Source: Amycolatopsis sp. 2-15 (GTDB taxonomy: Bacteria; Actinomycetota; Actinomycetes; Mycobacteriales; Pseudonocardiaceae). From it: a stretch of 64,000 nt of DNA. Every line of letters starts with the position of its first letter. Position 1 is the first letter of the stretch. Below the pieces are notes generated by a model. That model had not been told where the DNA came from and did no database searches. It saw only the letters and a program-made list of their open reading frames with translations. Shown piece after piece: positions 46,908 to 54,024 of the stretch. A program made the position numbers and the translations under genes. The DNA lies in the NCBI RefSeq assembly GCF_030285625.1, contig NZ_CP127294.1:7410001-7474000 (forward strand), in the 5' to 3' direction.

Positions 46908-47591
46908 ATGAAAGAATACGGTAGTTCCCTGCGTAAAATAGTTTCAAAAGTGGACCGGCCCTCGGTTGACACTGTGCGGAGGTATGAAGACTTCTATTCC
47001 GCCCTGATCTCCGATGTGCTCGGCAAACACCAAGTGATGCACGTCGACCTGGCGCCGTTGAGTCCAGGTATGCGGTTTTGCGGTCCCGCGGTCACTTCGC
47101 TCGGCCCCGACCTGACTGTGCGCCGAATGGCAATCGATCTCGCTGAGCCTGGAGACGTGCTGGTCGTCGCGGCCGGCGCAGTCCGTGACTATGCTTGTTT
47201 TGGCGACGGCACCGCACAACGCATGATGAACAAACCGATGGCCGCGGCAGTCATCGACGGATGCGTCAGGGACGCTGCGGGCATCCGTCGGCTCGGCTTC
47301 CCGACCTTCGCTCTGGGGACGACGCCCCGCAACTACCACTACCCGGCCTCCGGCGATCACGGGGCTGTCAACGTTCCGGTCATCTGCGGGGGTGTCTACG
47401 TCGAGCCGGGCGACCTCGTGTTCGGCGACGATGACGGAGCCGTGGTGGTGCCGCGGGCTCTGGCCGCCGAGGTGGCCGACGAAGTCGTGGAGCGGATCAC
47501 CGCGGAACGCGCACTGCGGGCCTCCTGGACCGGCTGTCCGCCGTTCGCGGTGGAGGAAGAACTGGTGCGCCGTGGCTACAGCTTCCAGTGA
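46908..47591 (+). CDS. RraA-like protein (HMG/OHA aldolase family)
   Basis: I use the ATG at 46908, preceded by GGGGAGA, giving 227 residues. The fold is that of RraA and class II HMG aldolase: ISDVLGKHQ near the start, LAEPGDVLVVAA, AAVIDGCVRDAAGIRRLGFP with the substrate-binding Arg-Asp, and VEPGDLVFGDDDGAVVVP. Members cleave 4-hydroxy-4-methyl-2-oxoglutarate or decarboxylate oxaloacetate; others inhibit RNase E. Within this enzyme operon a C-C lyase, aldolase or decarboxylase role is more likely than RNase control. The last 20 bases overlap the SDR gene. Confidence 0.83.
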   Translation: MKEYGSSLRKIVSKVDRPSVDTVRRYEDFYSALISDVLGKHQVMHVDLAPLSPGMRFCGPAVTSLGPDLTVRRMAIDLAEPGDVLVVAAGAVRDYACFGDGTAQRMMNKPMAAAVIDGCVRDAAGIRRLGFPTFALGTTPRNYHYPASGDHGAVNVPVICGGVYVEPGDLVFGDDDGAVVVPRALAAEVADEVVERITAERALRASWTGCPPFAVEEELVRRGYSFQ

Positions 47592-48411
47592 GGCTGCGCC
47601 GCACCTGGCGGCGGCACCGCTGAACGGTCAGGTGGCACTTGTGACTGGCGCCGGTGGCGGCGGGTGCGGTACTGCGATCGCGATCGCACTGGCTGATGCG
47701 GGGGCGCGAGTGGCAGTGAACGGCCTCGAGCATCACCGGCCGCAGTTGGAACGACTCGCCAGGTCCCGGCTCGATGACGCGCTGTACCCGTCGATCGCGG
47801 ACGTCGCGGACGGCGAACAGGTGGACCGGATGGTCGGCGAAATCGTGCAGCAGCTCGGAACGCCGACGATCGTCGTGCACAATGCGGGTCCGTCGCTGCC
47901 GCCAAGACACGTGACGCAGCTGTCAGCGTCGCATTGGCGCGCCGAAACCGCAGTGATCCTCGACGGCGCTTACCATCTGGCCAGGGCGACTGCTGCCGGC
48001 ATGACCGCGGGGGAACACGGTCGGCTCATCTTCATCTCGTCGAACACAGCTTTCCGCGGCGGTCGAGGGCGTAGTGCCTCTTACGCGGCGGCGAAGGCCG
48101 GACTGCACGGGCTGGCGGCTCAGCTCGCGATGGAGCTGGCACCGGCGGGTATTACGTGCAATGTAGTCGCGCCTAGCCAGATCGACACTCCCCGGGTTCG
48201 CCGGGGCGGACGACGCGACGAAGACAGCATGCGCCGCGCCGCGGCACAGATACCGCTCGGCCGGCTGGGCAGCGCCGACGACATCGCCGGTGTCGTGAGC
48301 TTCCTGGCCGGCCCGGCCGCCGCCTACATCACCGGGCAAGTGATCCGGGTCGACGGCGGCTCCGCGCTTGCTCCCATGGCCACCTCGCTCGTCAAGGAGG
48401 CGTCCGCATGA
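47572..48411 (+). CDS. short-chain dehydrogenase/reductase
   Basis: The product is 279 residues from a GTG at 47572 that overlaps the RraA gene by 20 bp. The Rossmann motif is TGAGGGGCGTAIAIALADAG, with an extra Gly compared with TGxxxGxG. VVHNAG, the catalytic Ser in FISSNTAF and the Y-x-x-x-K motif in SYAAAKAGLHG are all in place. The C-terminus FLAGPAAAYITGQVIRVDGG is typical of classical SDRs. It would interconvert a hydroxyl and a ketone in the building-block pathway. The stop overlaps the next start (ATGA). Confidence 0.9.
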   Translation: MATASSEAAPHLAAAPLNGQVALVTGAGGGGCGTAIAIALADAGARVAVNGLEHHRPQLERLARSRLDDALYPSIADVADGEQVDRMVGEIVQQLGTPTIVVHNAGPSLPPRHVTQLSASHWRAETAVILDGAYHLARATAAGMTAGEHGRLIFISSNTAFRGGRGRSASYAAAKAGLHGLAAQLAMELAPAGITCNVVAPSQIDTPRVRRGGRRDEDSMRRAAAQIPLGRLGSADDIAGVVSFLAGPAAAYITGQVIRVDGGSALAPMATSLVKEASA

Positions 48412-49418
48412 CCGTGATGCGTTCCGCACGCGCGGAAGATGACGTGCTCGACCCACGAATGTTCGGCCGGACCGGACGCATGGTCAGCGCGATCGGATTG
48501 GGTACTTACCACCTCACCTCCGACCGCGGTGTAGCGCACAGCGAGGCTCTTGACGTCGTCCGGACTGCCTACGACTCGGGTGTCAACGTCTTCGACACCG
48601 CGCCCATGTACGGGATGGGCGAAGCAGAATTCATTCTTGCCGAAGCCTTGAGCAGCGAGGTGCTCGAACGGGTCGTCACTATCGACAAGATCGGCCGGTT
48701 CGAAAAGAGCATCCTCGCCCGCTCCGGCGATCGGTGCTACACCGAACCGTCGTTGATGACCGCGCAGCTCGAGCATTCGCTGCGCGTGCTCGGACTGCAC
48801 CGGCTTCCGGCGCTGCTGCTGCACGAAACGGACTGGACCGAGTGGTGGCCAGACGGGGTGTCGGACACGGCCCCGGTCATGCGCTTTCTCGATGAAGCCA
48901 GGAAACGGCGTCTCGTCGACCACGTCGGTCTTTCCGTGCGGAAGGCAAGGGAGGCCGTGGCCCTCGCTGGAACGGGACTGTTCGATCTGGCGTTGTACGT
49001 CCATTACTTCAACATGGTCTGGGGCGACATCGGCGGACCGGCGATCCAGGCTTTCACCGAGCAGCGCATGGGCGTAGCCGTTGGCGCACCGTACCGGCAA
49101 GGCCTGCTCACCTCGCTCGACGAGGACTTGCCGCGGCGCTTGCGTGCCGAACGGCGCGGATCAGTTCCACCGGGGCTCGTCCGCAGGATCGCGGAAGCAC
49201 AACGGATCGCGCGGGAGTCAGGGCTGTCGATGCCGGAGATGGGCCTGCGCTGGCTGCTCGGCGATCCGCGGGTGCACACCGTCGTCGTAGGCCCGCGGTC
49301 CGTGCGGGAACTCGAGGAGAACGTGGGGTGGGTCACGCAGGGCCCGTTGCCTCCCGACGTGACAACCGCGCTGAGGGCGCTGACTGACATCGAACCGGGG
49401 AGCTGGGAACGTGAGTGA
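48408..49418 (+). CDS. aldo-keto reductase
   Basis: The product is 336 residues. The AKR tetrad is visible: Asp and Tyr in NVFDTAPMYG, Lys in VVTIDKIG and His in ALLLHETDW. The N-terminal GLGTYHLTSDRG strand and the C-terminal RVHTVVVGPRSVRELEEN, which binds NADP, are also conserved. The family resembles the L-fucose/galactose dehydrogenase-like AKRs that act on sugars. It is coupled to the SDR gene by an ATGA overlap and to the Gfo/Idh gene by an 8-bp overlap. Confidence 0.9.
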   Translation: MTVMRSARAEDDVLDPRMFGRTGRMVSAIGLGTYHLTSDRGVAHSEALDVVRTAYDSGVNVFDTAPMYGMGEAEFILAEALSSEVLERVVTIDKIGRFEKSILARSGDRCYTEPSLMTAQLEHSLRVLGLHRLPALLLHETDWTEWWPDGVSDTAPVMRFLDEARKRRLVDHVGLSVRKAREAVALAGTGLFDLALYVHYFNMVWGDIGGPAIQAFTEQRMGVAVGAPYRQGLLTSLDEDLPRRLRAERRGSVPPGLVRRIAEAQRIARESGLSMPEMGLRWLLGDPRVHTVVVGPRSVRELEENVGWVTQGPLPPDVTTALRALTDIEPGSWERE

Positions 49419-50511
49419 TTTCCTTCGCGTCGGAATCATCGGTCATGGCGGCCACGGCGACTACGGGCACCAGATCGACGCGGGTTTCGCCGCAGAGCCG
49501 CGGGTTCTTGTCGCCGCGGTGAGCGATCCGGACCCTCGCACCCGGGCGGCCGCTGCCGCTCGCACAGCGGCCCAGATGCAATACAAGTCATATTCGGAGA
49601 TGCTGGATCGCGAAGACCTAGACATCGTTCTTGTCTGTCCAAGGTGGATCGTCCGGCACGAGGAGATGGTCGTCGCGGCGTTGGAGGCCGGAGCGCACGT
49701 ATATTGCGAAAAGCCGCTGGGGCAAGACCTCATGCAGGTCGACCGGATGCTGGCGGCCGCCGAGAAAGCCGGACGGCTGCTGGCTACCGCGCTGCCCGCC
49801 GTGCACGAGCCACGGTTCCGGCGTTTTACGGACTTGCTGGCGGGCGGAGAGCTCGGCGAGCCCTTGCATTTGCGCGGTCTGTGCAAGTGGGACCATCGGG
49901 CAGGCGGGCAGGATCTCTTCGTACTCGGCGGGCATCTCGCTGACGCCATGAGGCGGATCGGCGGGGAGCCGCTGACGTGCAGCGGCTACGTCGGCACCGG
50001 AACGAAGCCGTTCGTTTTGCGGGAGGCGCGTCAGGGAACGGAAGAGGTCGGCCCTGTCGGCGGCGACCGGATCCATGCCACCTACACCTTCGAGCGCGGT
50101 CTGGTGGGCACGGTCGAATCGTGGCCGTGCGCCATCGAGGACCGTGCTGAGCAGCCATACCGGCTGGAGGTGCATTGCACCAGAGGCATCGCAGTCTGGC
50201 GAGCGCCCTATGCGGACGGTTCGGTTTGGTACACCCGTAAGCCCGTCATCTATGCGCGACACGATGACTGGCACCAGCTGGACACCGAGCCGCCAAGGGC
50301 CTACGCGGGCTATCACACCTACGCCGCGACCGATTTCGTGGACGCCATCCTGCAGGGACGAGATCCTGCTTGCTCCGGGCGAGACGGTGCGGCTGCGGCG
50401 CAGATGCTGCATGCGATCTATTGGTCGCATTTGGAGGGGCGGACTGTGCGGCTGCCGCTGACCGAGCGCCGGCATCCGCTGCGGGGCGCAGACGAGGATC
50501 AGGGCGGATGA
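49411..50511 (+). CDS. Gfo/Idh/MocA-family oxidoreductase
   Basis: The product is 366 residues from a GTG at 49411. The N-terminal Rossmann domain has VGIIGHGGHGDYG in place of the usual GxGxxG spacing. The family motif CEKPLG follows at about residue 98. The C-terminal alpha/beta domain contains HLADAMRRIGG, where the usual G-x-H-x-x-D catalytic arrangement appears as GGHLAD. Members oxidise or reduce sugars and cyclitols with NAD(P). With the AKR and the TIM-barrel gene on either side it points to a sugar- or cyclitol-like intermediate. Confidence 0.88.
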   Translation: MSDFLRVGIIGHGGHGDYGHQIDAGFAAEPRVLVAAVSDPDPRTRAAAAARTAAQMQYKSYSEMLDREDLDIVLVCPRWIVRHEEMVVAALEAGAHVYCEKPLGQDLMQVDRMLAAAEKAGRLLATALPAVHEPRFRRFTDLLAGGELGEPLHLRGLCKWDHRAGGQDLFVLGGHLADAMRRIGGEPLTCSGYVGTGTKPFVLREARQGTEEVGPVGGDRIHATYTFERGLVGTVESWPCAIEDRAEQPYRLEVHCTRGIAVWRAPYADGSVWYTRKPVIYARHDDWHQLDTEPPRAYAGYHTYAATDFVDAILQGRDPACSGRDGAAAAQMLHAIYWSHLEGRTVRLPLTERRHPLRGADEDQGG

Positions 50512-51215
50512 GCCCGCGGCTGGGAGTGTCCTCCGCCTGCGCGAAAAATCTCAGCAGCGCGGACCTGGCGTCGCTGGTGATCGGCCTTGGGGGGCAAGCA
50601 GTCGACTTGCGGGCCGGCCGCAGCCACCGCTGGGAGTTGACTGGGCTGGACGACTTCCACGCCAGGGGGGTCGACGTGGGGCACGTCGGACTCAGCGTGG
50701 TGCTCGGGGATCCGGGTCATGAGCCCGAGGAGATCGCGGAGCAGGCAGACCGTCATGGTGCGGTTCCCGTCCGGGTGTTCGCCGCGGAGCAGCCCGGCCT
50801 GGCCGACAACCAGCTGATGAAGGCTCAGCTGGAAGCTCTGGCGGGCAGGACCAGACCACCGGGCGATGTTCTCGTCGACACCCACCAGGGATATGCATCG
50901 TTGCGGGAGATTGAACGACTCCACGACCGATTCGGCGTGAGAACGGTCGTCGATCTCGAAGGGCTGGCCTTCCTGGAACCCCGCATCGAAAAGGCCGGGG
51001 CGCGGCTGGCTTCGTTCACCCACACCGTGCACGTCAAGGGTTTCGCCCTTCGCCGGGGGAGCTTGAAGACCGAGCATCGGCCCTTCGGACGCGCCGATCG
51101 GGCCGTCCTGTCAAGAACGCGAGAGGCGTTCGCCGAGGTTCCCTACGTCTGCTTGCAGTCGGAAGCGGAGGCCGTGGCACAAGACTTCGCCGCTATGGCG
51201 GAGGTCTGGACATAG
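50508..51215 (+). CDS. short TIM-barrel protein (xylose isomerase-like)
   Basis: I choose the ATG at 50508 because it overlaps the preceding stop (ATGA); the product is 235 residues. MSPRLGVSSACAKNLSSADL, LGGQAVDLRAGR, DVLVDTHQGYASLREIERL and TVVDLEGLAFLEP recall the AP endonuclease 2/xylose isomerase-like barrel. The protein is about 40 residues shorter than usual, and the full set of metal ligands is not obvious. It may be an isomerase or epimerase for the product of the preceding oxidoreductases. It ends 56 bp before the mini-peptide gene. Confidence 0.65.
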   Translation: MSPRLGVSSACAKNLSSADLASLVIGLGGQAVDLRAGRSHRWELTGLDDFHARGVDVGHVGLSVVLGDPGHEPEEIAEQADRHGAVPVRVFAAEQPGLADNQLMKAQLEALAGRTRPPGDVLVDTHQGYASLREIERLHDRFGVRTVVDLEGLAFLEPRIEKAGARLASFTHTVHVKGFALRRGSLKTEHRPFGRADRAVLSRTREAFAEVPYVCLQSEAEAVAQDFAAMAEVWT

Positions 51216-51256
51216 TCCGGACTGACAGCCCCTGCGCTGGGGTCGACTACTGCTGG

Positions 51257-51266
51257 AAGGAGGTGA
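51257..51266 (+). promoter_or_regulatory. perfect 10-nt Shine-Dalgarno of the mini-peptide gene
   Basis: AAGGAGGTGA is fully complementary to the 3' end of actinobacterial 16S rRNA. It ends 5 nt before the ATG at 51272. No other gene in the window has so strong a site, which marks this tiny frame as translated at a high rate. Confidence 0.9.
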
Positions 51267-51271
51267 GCACA

Positions 51272-51334
51272 ATGGAGCACATCTTCACCGAGGACAACGA
51301 GACCATCATCGTGGTGGCGCAGCAGCAGAACTGA
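51272..51334 (+). CDS. candidate RiPP precursor, 20 residues
   Basis: The frame encodes MEHIFTEDNETIIVVAQQQN and a TGA. It is preceded by a perfect ribosome site and followed after 14 bp by a strong hairpin. The YcaO gene starts 91 bp downstream. YcaO-TfuA pairs convert peptide amides to thioamides and need a peptide substrate; this is the only candidate in the cluster. The acidic first half (TEDNE) could be the recognition part and the VVAQQQN end the core. It has no Cys or Ser and only two Thr, so azoline chemistry is not possible at Cys/Ser and a backbone thioamide is the likelier change. At 20 residues it is as short as PqqA or MftA, so the final product may be a small molecule rather than a long peptide. 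The function is inferred; expression signals are seen directly. Confidence 0.7.
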   Translation: MEHIFTEDNETIIVVAQQQN

Positions 51335-51348
51335 GTTAGCGCTGGCCA

Positions 51349-51378
51349 GGCGGGTGGGGCGCCGACGCCCCACCCGCC
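51349..51378 (+). terminator. 13-bp perfect hairpin behind the mini-peptide gene
   Basis: The arm GGCGGGTGGGGCG (51349-51361) pairs exactly with CGCCCCACCCGCC (51366-51378) around the loop CCGA. There is no U-run, which is common for actinomycete terminators. Placed between precursor and YcaO, it would cause partial termination or protect the short transcript, so the peptide is made in excess of the enzymes. Confidence 0.85.
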
Positions 51379-51425
51379 ACTGAGCAGTACGCGGAACCTT
51401 CCCGACGGTGGATACGGAGTGAGGA

Positions 51426-52592
51426 ATGGATACCAGTGACCCGCCCCGGATCGCCTGGACGTCCGGCACCTGGCGGAGCAGACATCCGGAACAGACCTGG
51501 TCGGCGCTGGAGCCGGTGGCCGAGGCCGCTGGTGTCACCAGGGTCGCGGATGTCACGGGGCTCGACGACATCGGCGTGCCGGTGCACATGGCAGTGCGGC
51601 CTCATGCCCGCGCCCTGTCGGTGTCCCAAGGCAAAGGAACGACCGGCATTTTGTCCAAGATCTCGGCCGTGATGGAAGCGATCGAGCTTTACTACGCGGA
51701 AAACCTGGCAGACGCCGATATCGCCGGCACGCCTGCCACCGAGCTCGGCAGCTTGCTCAGCTATCCCGTGGAAGCGCTCGACCTGCACCCAGGTGGGCTG
51801 TGGCATCGGCGATACCCGCTCGACTGGCTCGTCTGCAGCTCAATGATCACCGGACGATCCGCGGCCCTGCCGCGAGAACTGGTGGATCTGGACCGCACGG
51901 TGGTCAGCGACAGCTGGTGCCCTCCGCTGTTTTTGTCCACTAGTAACGGCTTGGCCAGTGGTAACTCCGACGAAGAGGCGATGCTGCACGCGCTGTGCGA
52001 GGTGGCCGAGCGGGACAGCATCGCGGCGGCGGGCGACGTGCTCGGCCGGCACTTGTTCGACCCGGCGGAGGTGGCGGATCCCGCCGTCGACGCACTATGC
52101 GAGCGGATCGCCGCCGCGAGCGCACGGCTGCGGGTGTTCGACCTGACCGGCCCGATGGGGCTGCCGTGCGTTGGCGCGTCAGTCGGCGGAGGCAGCCTGC
52201 CGCTGGTGTTCGGCGGCTTTGGCTGTCACCCTTCCACCGCCGTGGCGACGTGCCGGGCGATCACCGAAGCGGTGCAGCAACGCCTGACGGTCATCGCAGG
52301 CACTCGAGACGACCTTCCCGACGAAGTGTACGATCTGCTGCACCTAGGTTTCGTGCGCGAGACCACGCCTGCGCGCGACGAGATCGAATACGTGAGCCCT
52401 CCTGCGGACCTGCCGGTTGCCGGGCTCGGGCAAGCGATGACCTGCGTCGCGGAGAAGATTCACAAGTTCACCGGCTATGAGCCGTTGTGTCTTCGGCTGA
52501 CCGAATCCGGGGCTCCGGTTTCCGTGGTCAAGGTCGTCGCACCAGGACTGAGACTGGCCGGGCACGGCAACTACACAGCAGCCGGAGGGTGA
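51426..52592 (+). CDS. YcaO-domain ATP-dependent enzyme (TfuA-partnered type)
   Basis: The product is 388 residues. The YcaO ATP-binding elements are visible: SQGKG (67-71) followed by MEAIELYYAE (83-92), SNGLASGNSDEEAMLHALCEVAERD (173-197) and CRAITEAVQQRL. These residues bind ATP and magnesium to phosphorylate a peptide amide oxygen. The C-terminus ends AGHGNYTAAGG without the Pro-rich tail of azoline-forming YcaOs, fitting the thioamide-forming class that works with TfuA. There is no fused recognition domain, so peptide binding may be direct. The TfuA gene follows after 4 bp. Confidence 0.93.
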   Translation: MDTSDPPRIAWTSGTWRSRHPEQTWSALEPVAEAAGVTRVADVTGLDDIGVPVHMAVRPHARALSVSQGKGTTGILSKISAVMEAIELYYAENLADADIAGTPATELGSLLSYPVEALDLHPGGLWHRRYPLDWLVCSSMITGRSAALPRELVDLDRTVVSDSWCPPLFLSTSNGLASGNSDEEAMLHALCEVAERDSIAAAGDVLGRHLFDPAEVADPAVDALCERIAAASARLRVFDLTGPMGLPCVGASVGGGSLPLVFGGFGCHPSTAVATCRAITEAVQQRLTVIAGTRDDLPDEVYDLLHLGFVRETTPARDEIEYVSPPADLPVAGLGQAMTCVAEKIHKFTGYEPLCLRLTESGAPVSVVKVVAPGLRLAGHGNYTAAGG

Positions 52593-52596
52593 CCGG

Positions 52597-53889
52597 GTGT
52601 CCACAGTGCACGTCTTTATCGGACCTACCGTCTCAGCGGACCAAGTGCGGAACATCGTGCCGCACGCCCGCATTCACGGCCCCATCGCGCACGGCGACCT
52701 GCTTCGGCTGGAGTTGGGCCCGGAGACGACCGTGCTGATCATCGATGGTGTCTACTACCAGCGACCGGCTGTCCGGCACAAGGAGATCCTGTATGCGCTC
52801 GAGCGTGGTACCGCGGTCGTCGGCGCGAGCAGCATGGGGGCGCTTCGTGCCTGTGAGTTGCGGTATGCGGGGATGGTCGGCATCGGCGAGGTCTACAACC
52901 AGTTCGCCGAGGGCCGGCTCGACAGCGACGACGAGGTCGCTGTGTCACATCTCGGAGCTGAGGATGACCACCTGCCTCGTACGGTCGCGCTCGTCAGTTT
53001 GCGTGCGGCCTGCCGCCGTCGCGTGTCCGAACGTCGGATCTCCCCGGAAGTCGCCGACGCCGCGGTTGCGGCTGTCCGAGAGCTCTATTTCACCGAGCGG
53101 ACGCCGTTCGCGGTCCGCTCAGCCTTGCGGCAGGCCGGATTCCCGCCTGCCGAGGCGGGCGAACTGGTCTCCGATCTAGGCAGAAGCCACGGGGACGTCA
53201 AGTACGCCGACGCCGAACATGCTTTGCGCGTCGTGTCCGGAATCGGACGGAGGCAAGACGGTTCGGTCGTTCGGACCGCCCACCTCCACCGGTGGTTGCG
53301 CACCTATGGCCCGGCTGCCCGTGATGCCCAGGCCGCTACTGTGCTGCAGCTCGTGTGGCCGCGGATGCCTGAGTGCTACGAAGAGCTGGTTTCGCACGAG
53401 CTGGCCCGGCTGTGGAAAGTAGACCCGGTTCTTGCTGAACTTGGCGCCGAGTTCAGCCGAAGGACCGGTATTGATTCGGTCAGCACCGAATTGGCCGAAT
53501 ACTGGCTGGAGAACGCAGGCAGTTTATCCGATGGGTGCGAACTCGGCCGGCTCGCGGTGGCTACTCACCGATCCTGGCCCGGTGTGATCACAGTGCTGGA
53601 CCAGCTGGCCCGGCATTCCGCGGTGCGCGACGTCTGGGAAGCGGCATGCGGGCTCTCCGACGATGTCTCCGAGTTCAACTGCACCTTGCTGGAGCGCGAT
53701 CCCGGGTATTTGCCGGTGCGAATTCCGCACGCGACGGCGGCCGGCTGGCTGGCGCAACGCTGGCAGACCGGCTCCGTCCGGCGCGCGGCGTTGGCACGGG
53801 GGTTTCTCGGCGAGGAGGACGCGGTCCAGGCCGCTCGCCGGTTCATCCCGTTCGATCTCGAGTTCGGTCTGGCCCTCGGAGACGGTTGA
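52597..53889 (+). CDS. TfuA-like protein, partner of YcaO in thioamidation
   Basis: This encodes 430 residues from a GTG at 52597. The TfuA core covers about residues 1-200: VFIGPTVSADQV, VLIIDGVYYQRPAVRHKEILYALERG, VVGASSMGALRACEL and a D-D-E-V-A-V segment (DSDDEVAVSH). TfuA proteins assist YcaO by delivering or releasing sulfide for backbone thioamides, as in thioviridamide- and thiovarsolin-type pathways and for McrA thioglycine. The C-terminal 230 residues extend the usual core and are helical; they may bind the peptide. Translation is coupled with the YcaO gene. Confidence 0.93.
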   Translation: MSTVHVFIGPTVSADQVRNIVPHARIHGPIAHGDLLRLELGPETTVLIIDGVYYQRPAVRHKEILYALERGTAVVGASSMGALRACELRYAGMVGIGEVYNQFAEGRLDSDDEVAVSHLGAEDDHLPRTVALVSLRAACRRRVSERRISPEVADAAVAAVRELYFTERTPFAVRSALRQAGFPPAEAGELVSDLGRSHGDVKYADAEHALRVVSGIGRRQDGSVVRTAHLHRWLRTYGPAARDAQAATVLQLVWPRMPECYEELVSHELARLWKVDPVLAELGAEFSRRTGIDSVSTELAEYWLENAGSLSDGCELGRLAVATHRSWPGVITVLDQLARHSAVRDVWEAACGLSDDVSEFNCTLLERDPGYLPVRIPHATAAGWLAQRWQTGSVRRAALARGFLGEEDAVQAARRFIPFDLEFGLALGDG

Positions 53890-53916
53890 ATTCGGCCAAT
53901 CATCTGCCTGCAGCAG

Positions 53917-53934
53917 TCGTGACGTAAGTCACGA
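53917..53934. promoter_or_regulatory. inverted repeat upstream of the ATP-grasp gene
   Basis: TCGTGAC and GTCACGA flank the spacer GTAA, a 7-bp perfect dyad. It lies just after the TfuA stop and about 28 bp ahead of a good -35 box, so it may be an operator or a weak terminator for the upstream unit. Confidence 0.6.
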
Positions 53935-53961
53935 TCCTGGTCGATGTTGATTCAATCAATC

Positions 53962-53993
53962 TTGACAGCTCGCACGTCATGGCTGGCTAATAA
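53962..53993 (+). promoter_or_regulatory. probable sigma-70-type promoter of the ligase-exporter-kinase unit
   Basis: TTGACA at 53962-53967 is a perfect -35 box. A GCTAATAA element at 53986-53993 offers a -10 match at 18-20 bp spacing. The ATP-grasp start lies about 30 bp downstream. The last three genes of the cluster can therefore be transcribed independently of YcaO-TfuA. Confidence 0.55.
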
Positions 53994-54024
53994 CGTGTGG
54001 AATTCCCGGGAATGGAGGCTGCCG

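Noticed and set aside
51216..51256. CAGCCCC/GGGGTC hairpin just before the mini-peptide ribosome site
   Set aside because: Only four solid GC pairs plus weak extensions; too short to claim as a riboswitch or terminator.
53944..54024. Longer start for the ATP-grasp protein at 53944
   Set aside because: The extra 27 residues are not conserved-looking and would span a perfect TTGACA promoter. The GTG at 54025 has a GGAGG at good distance.
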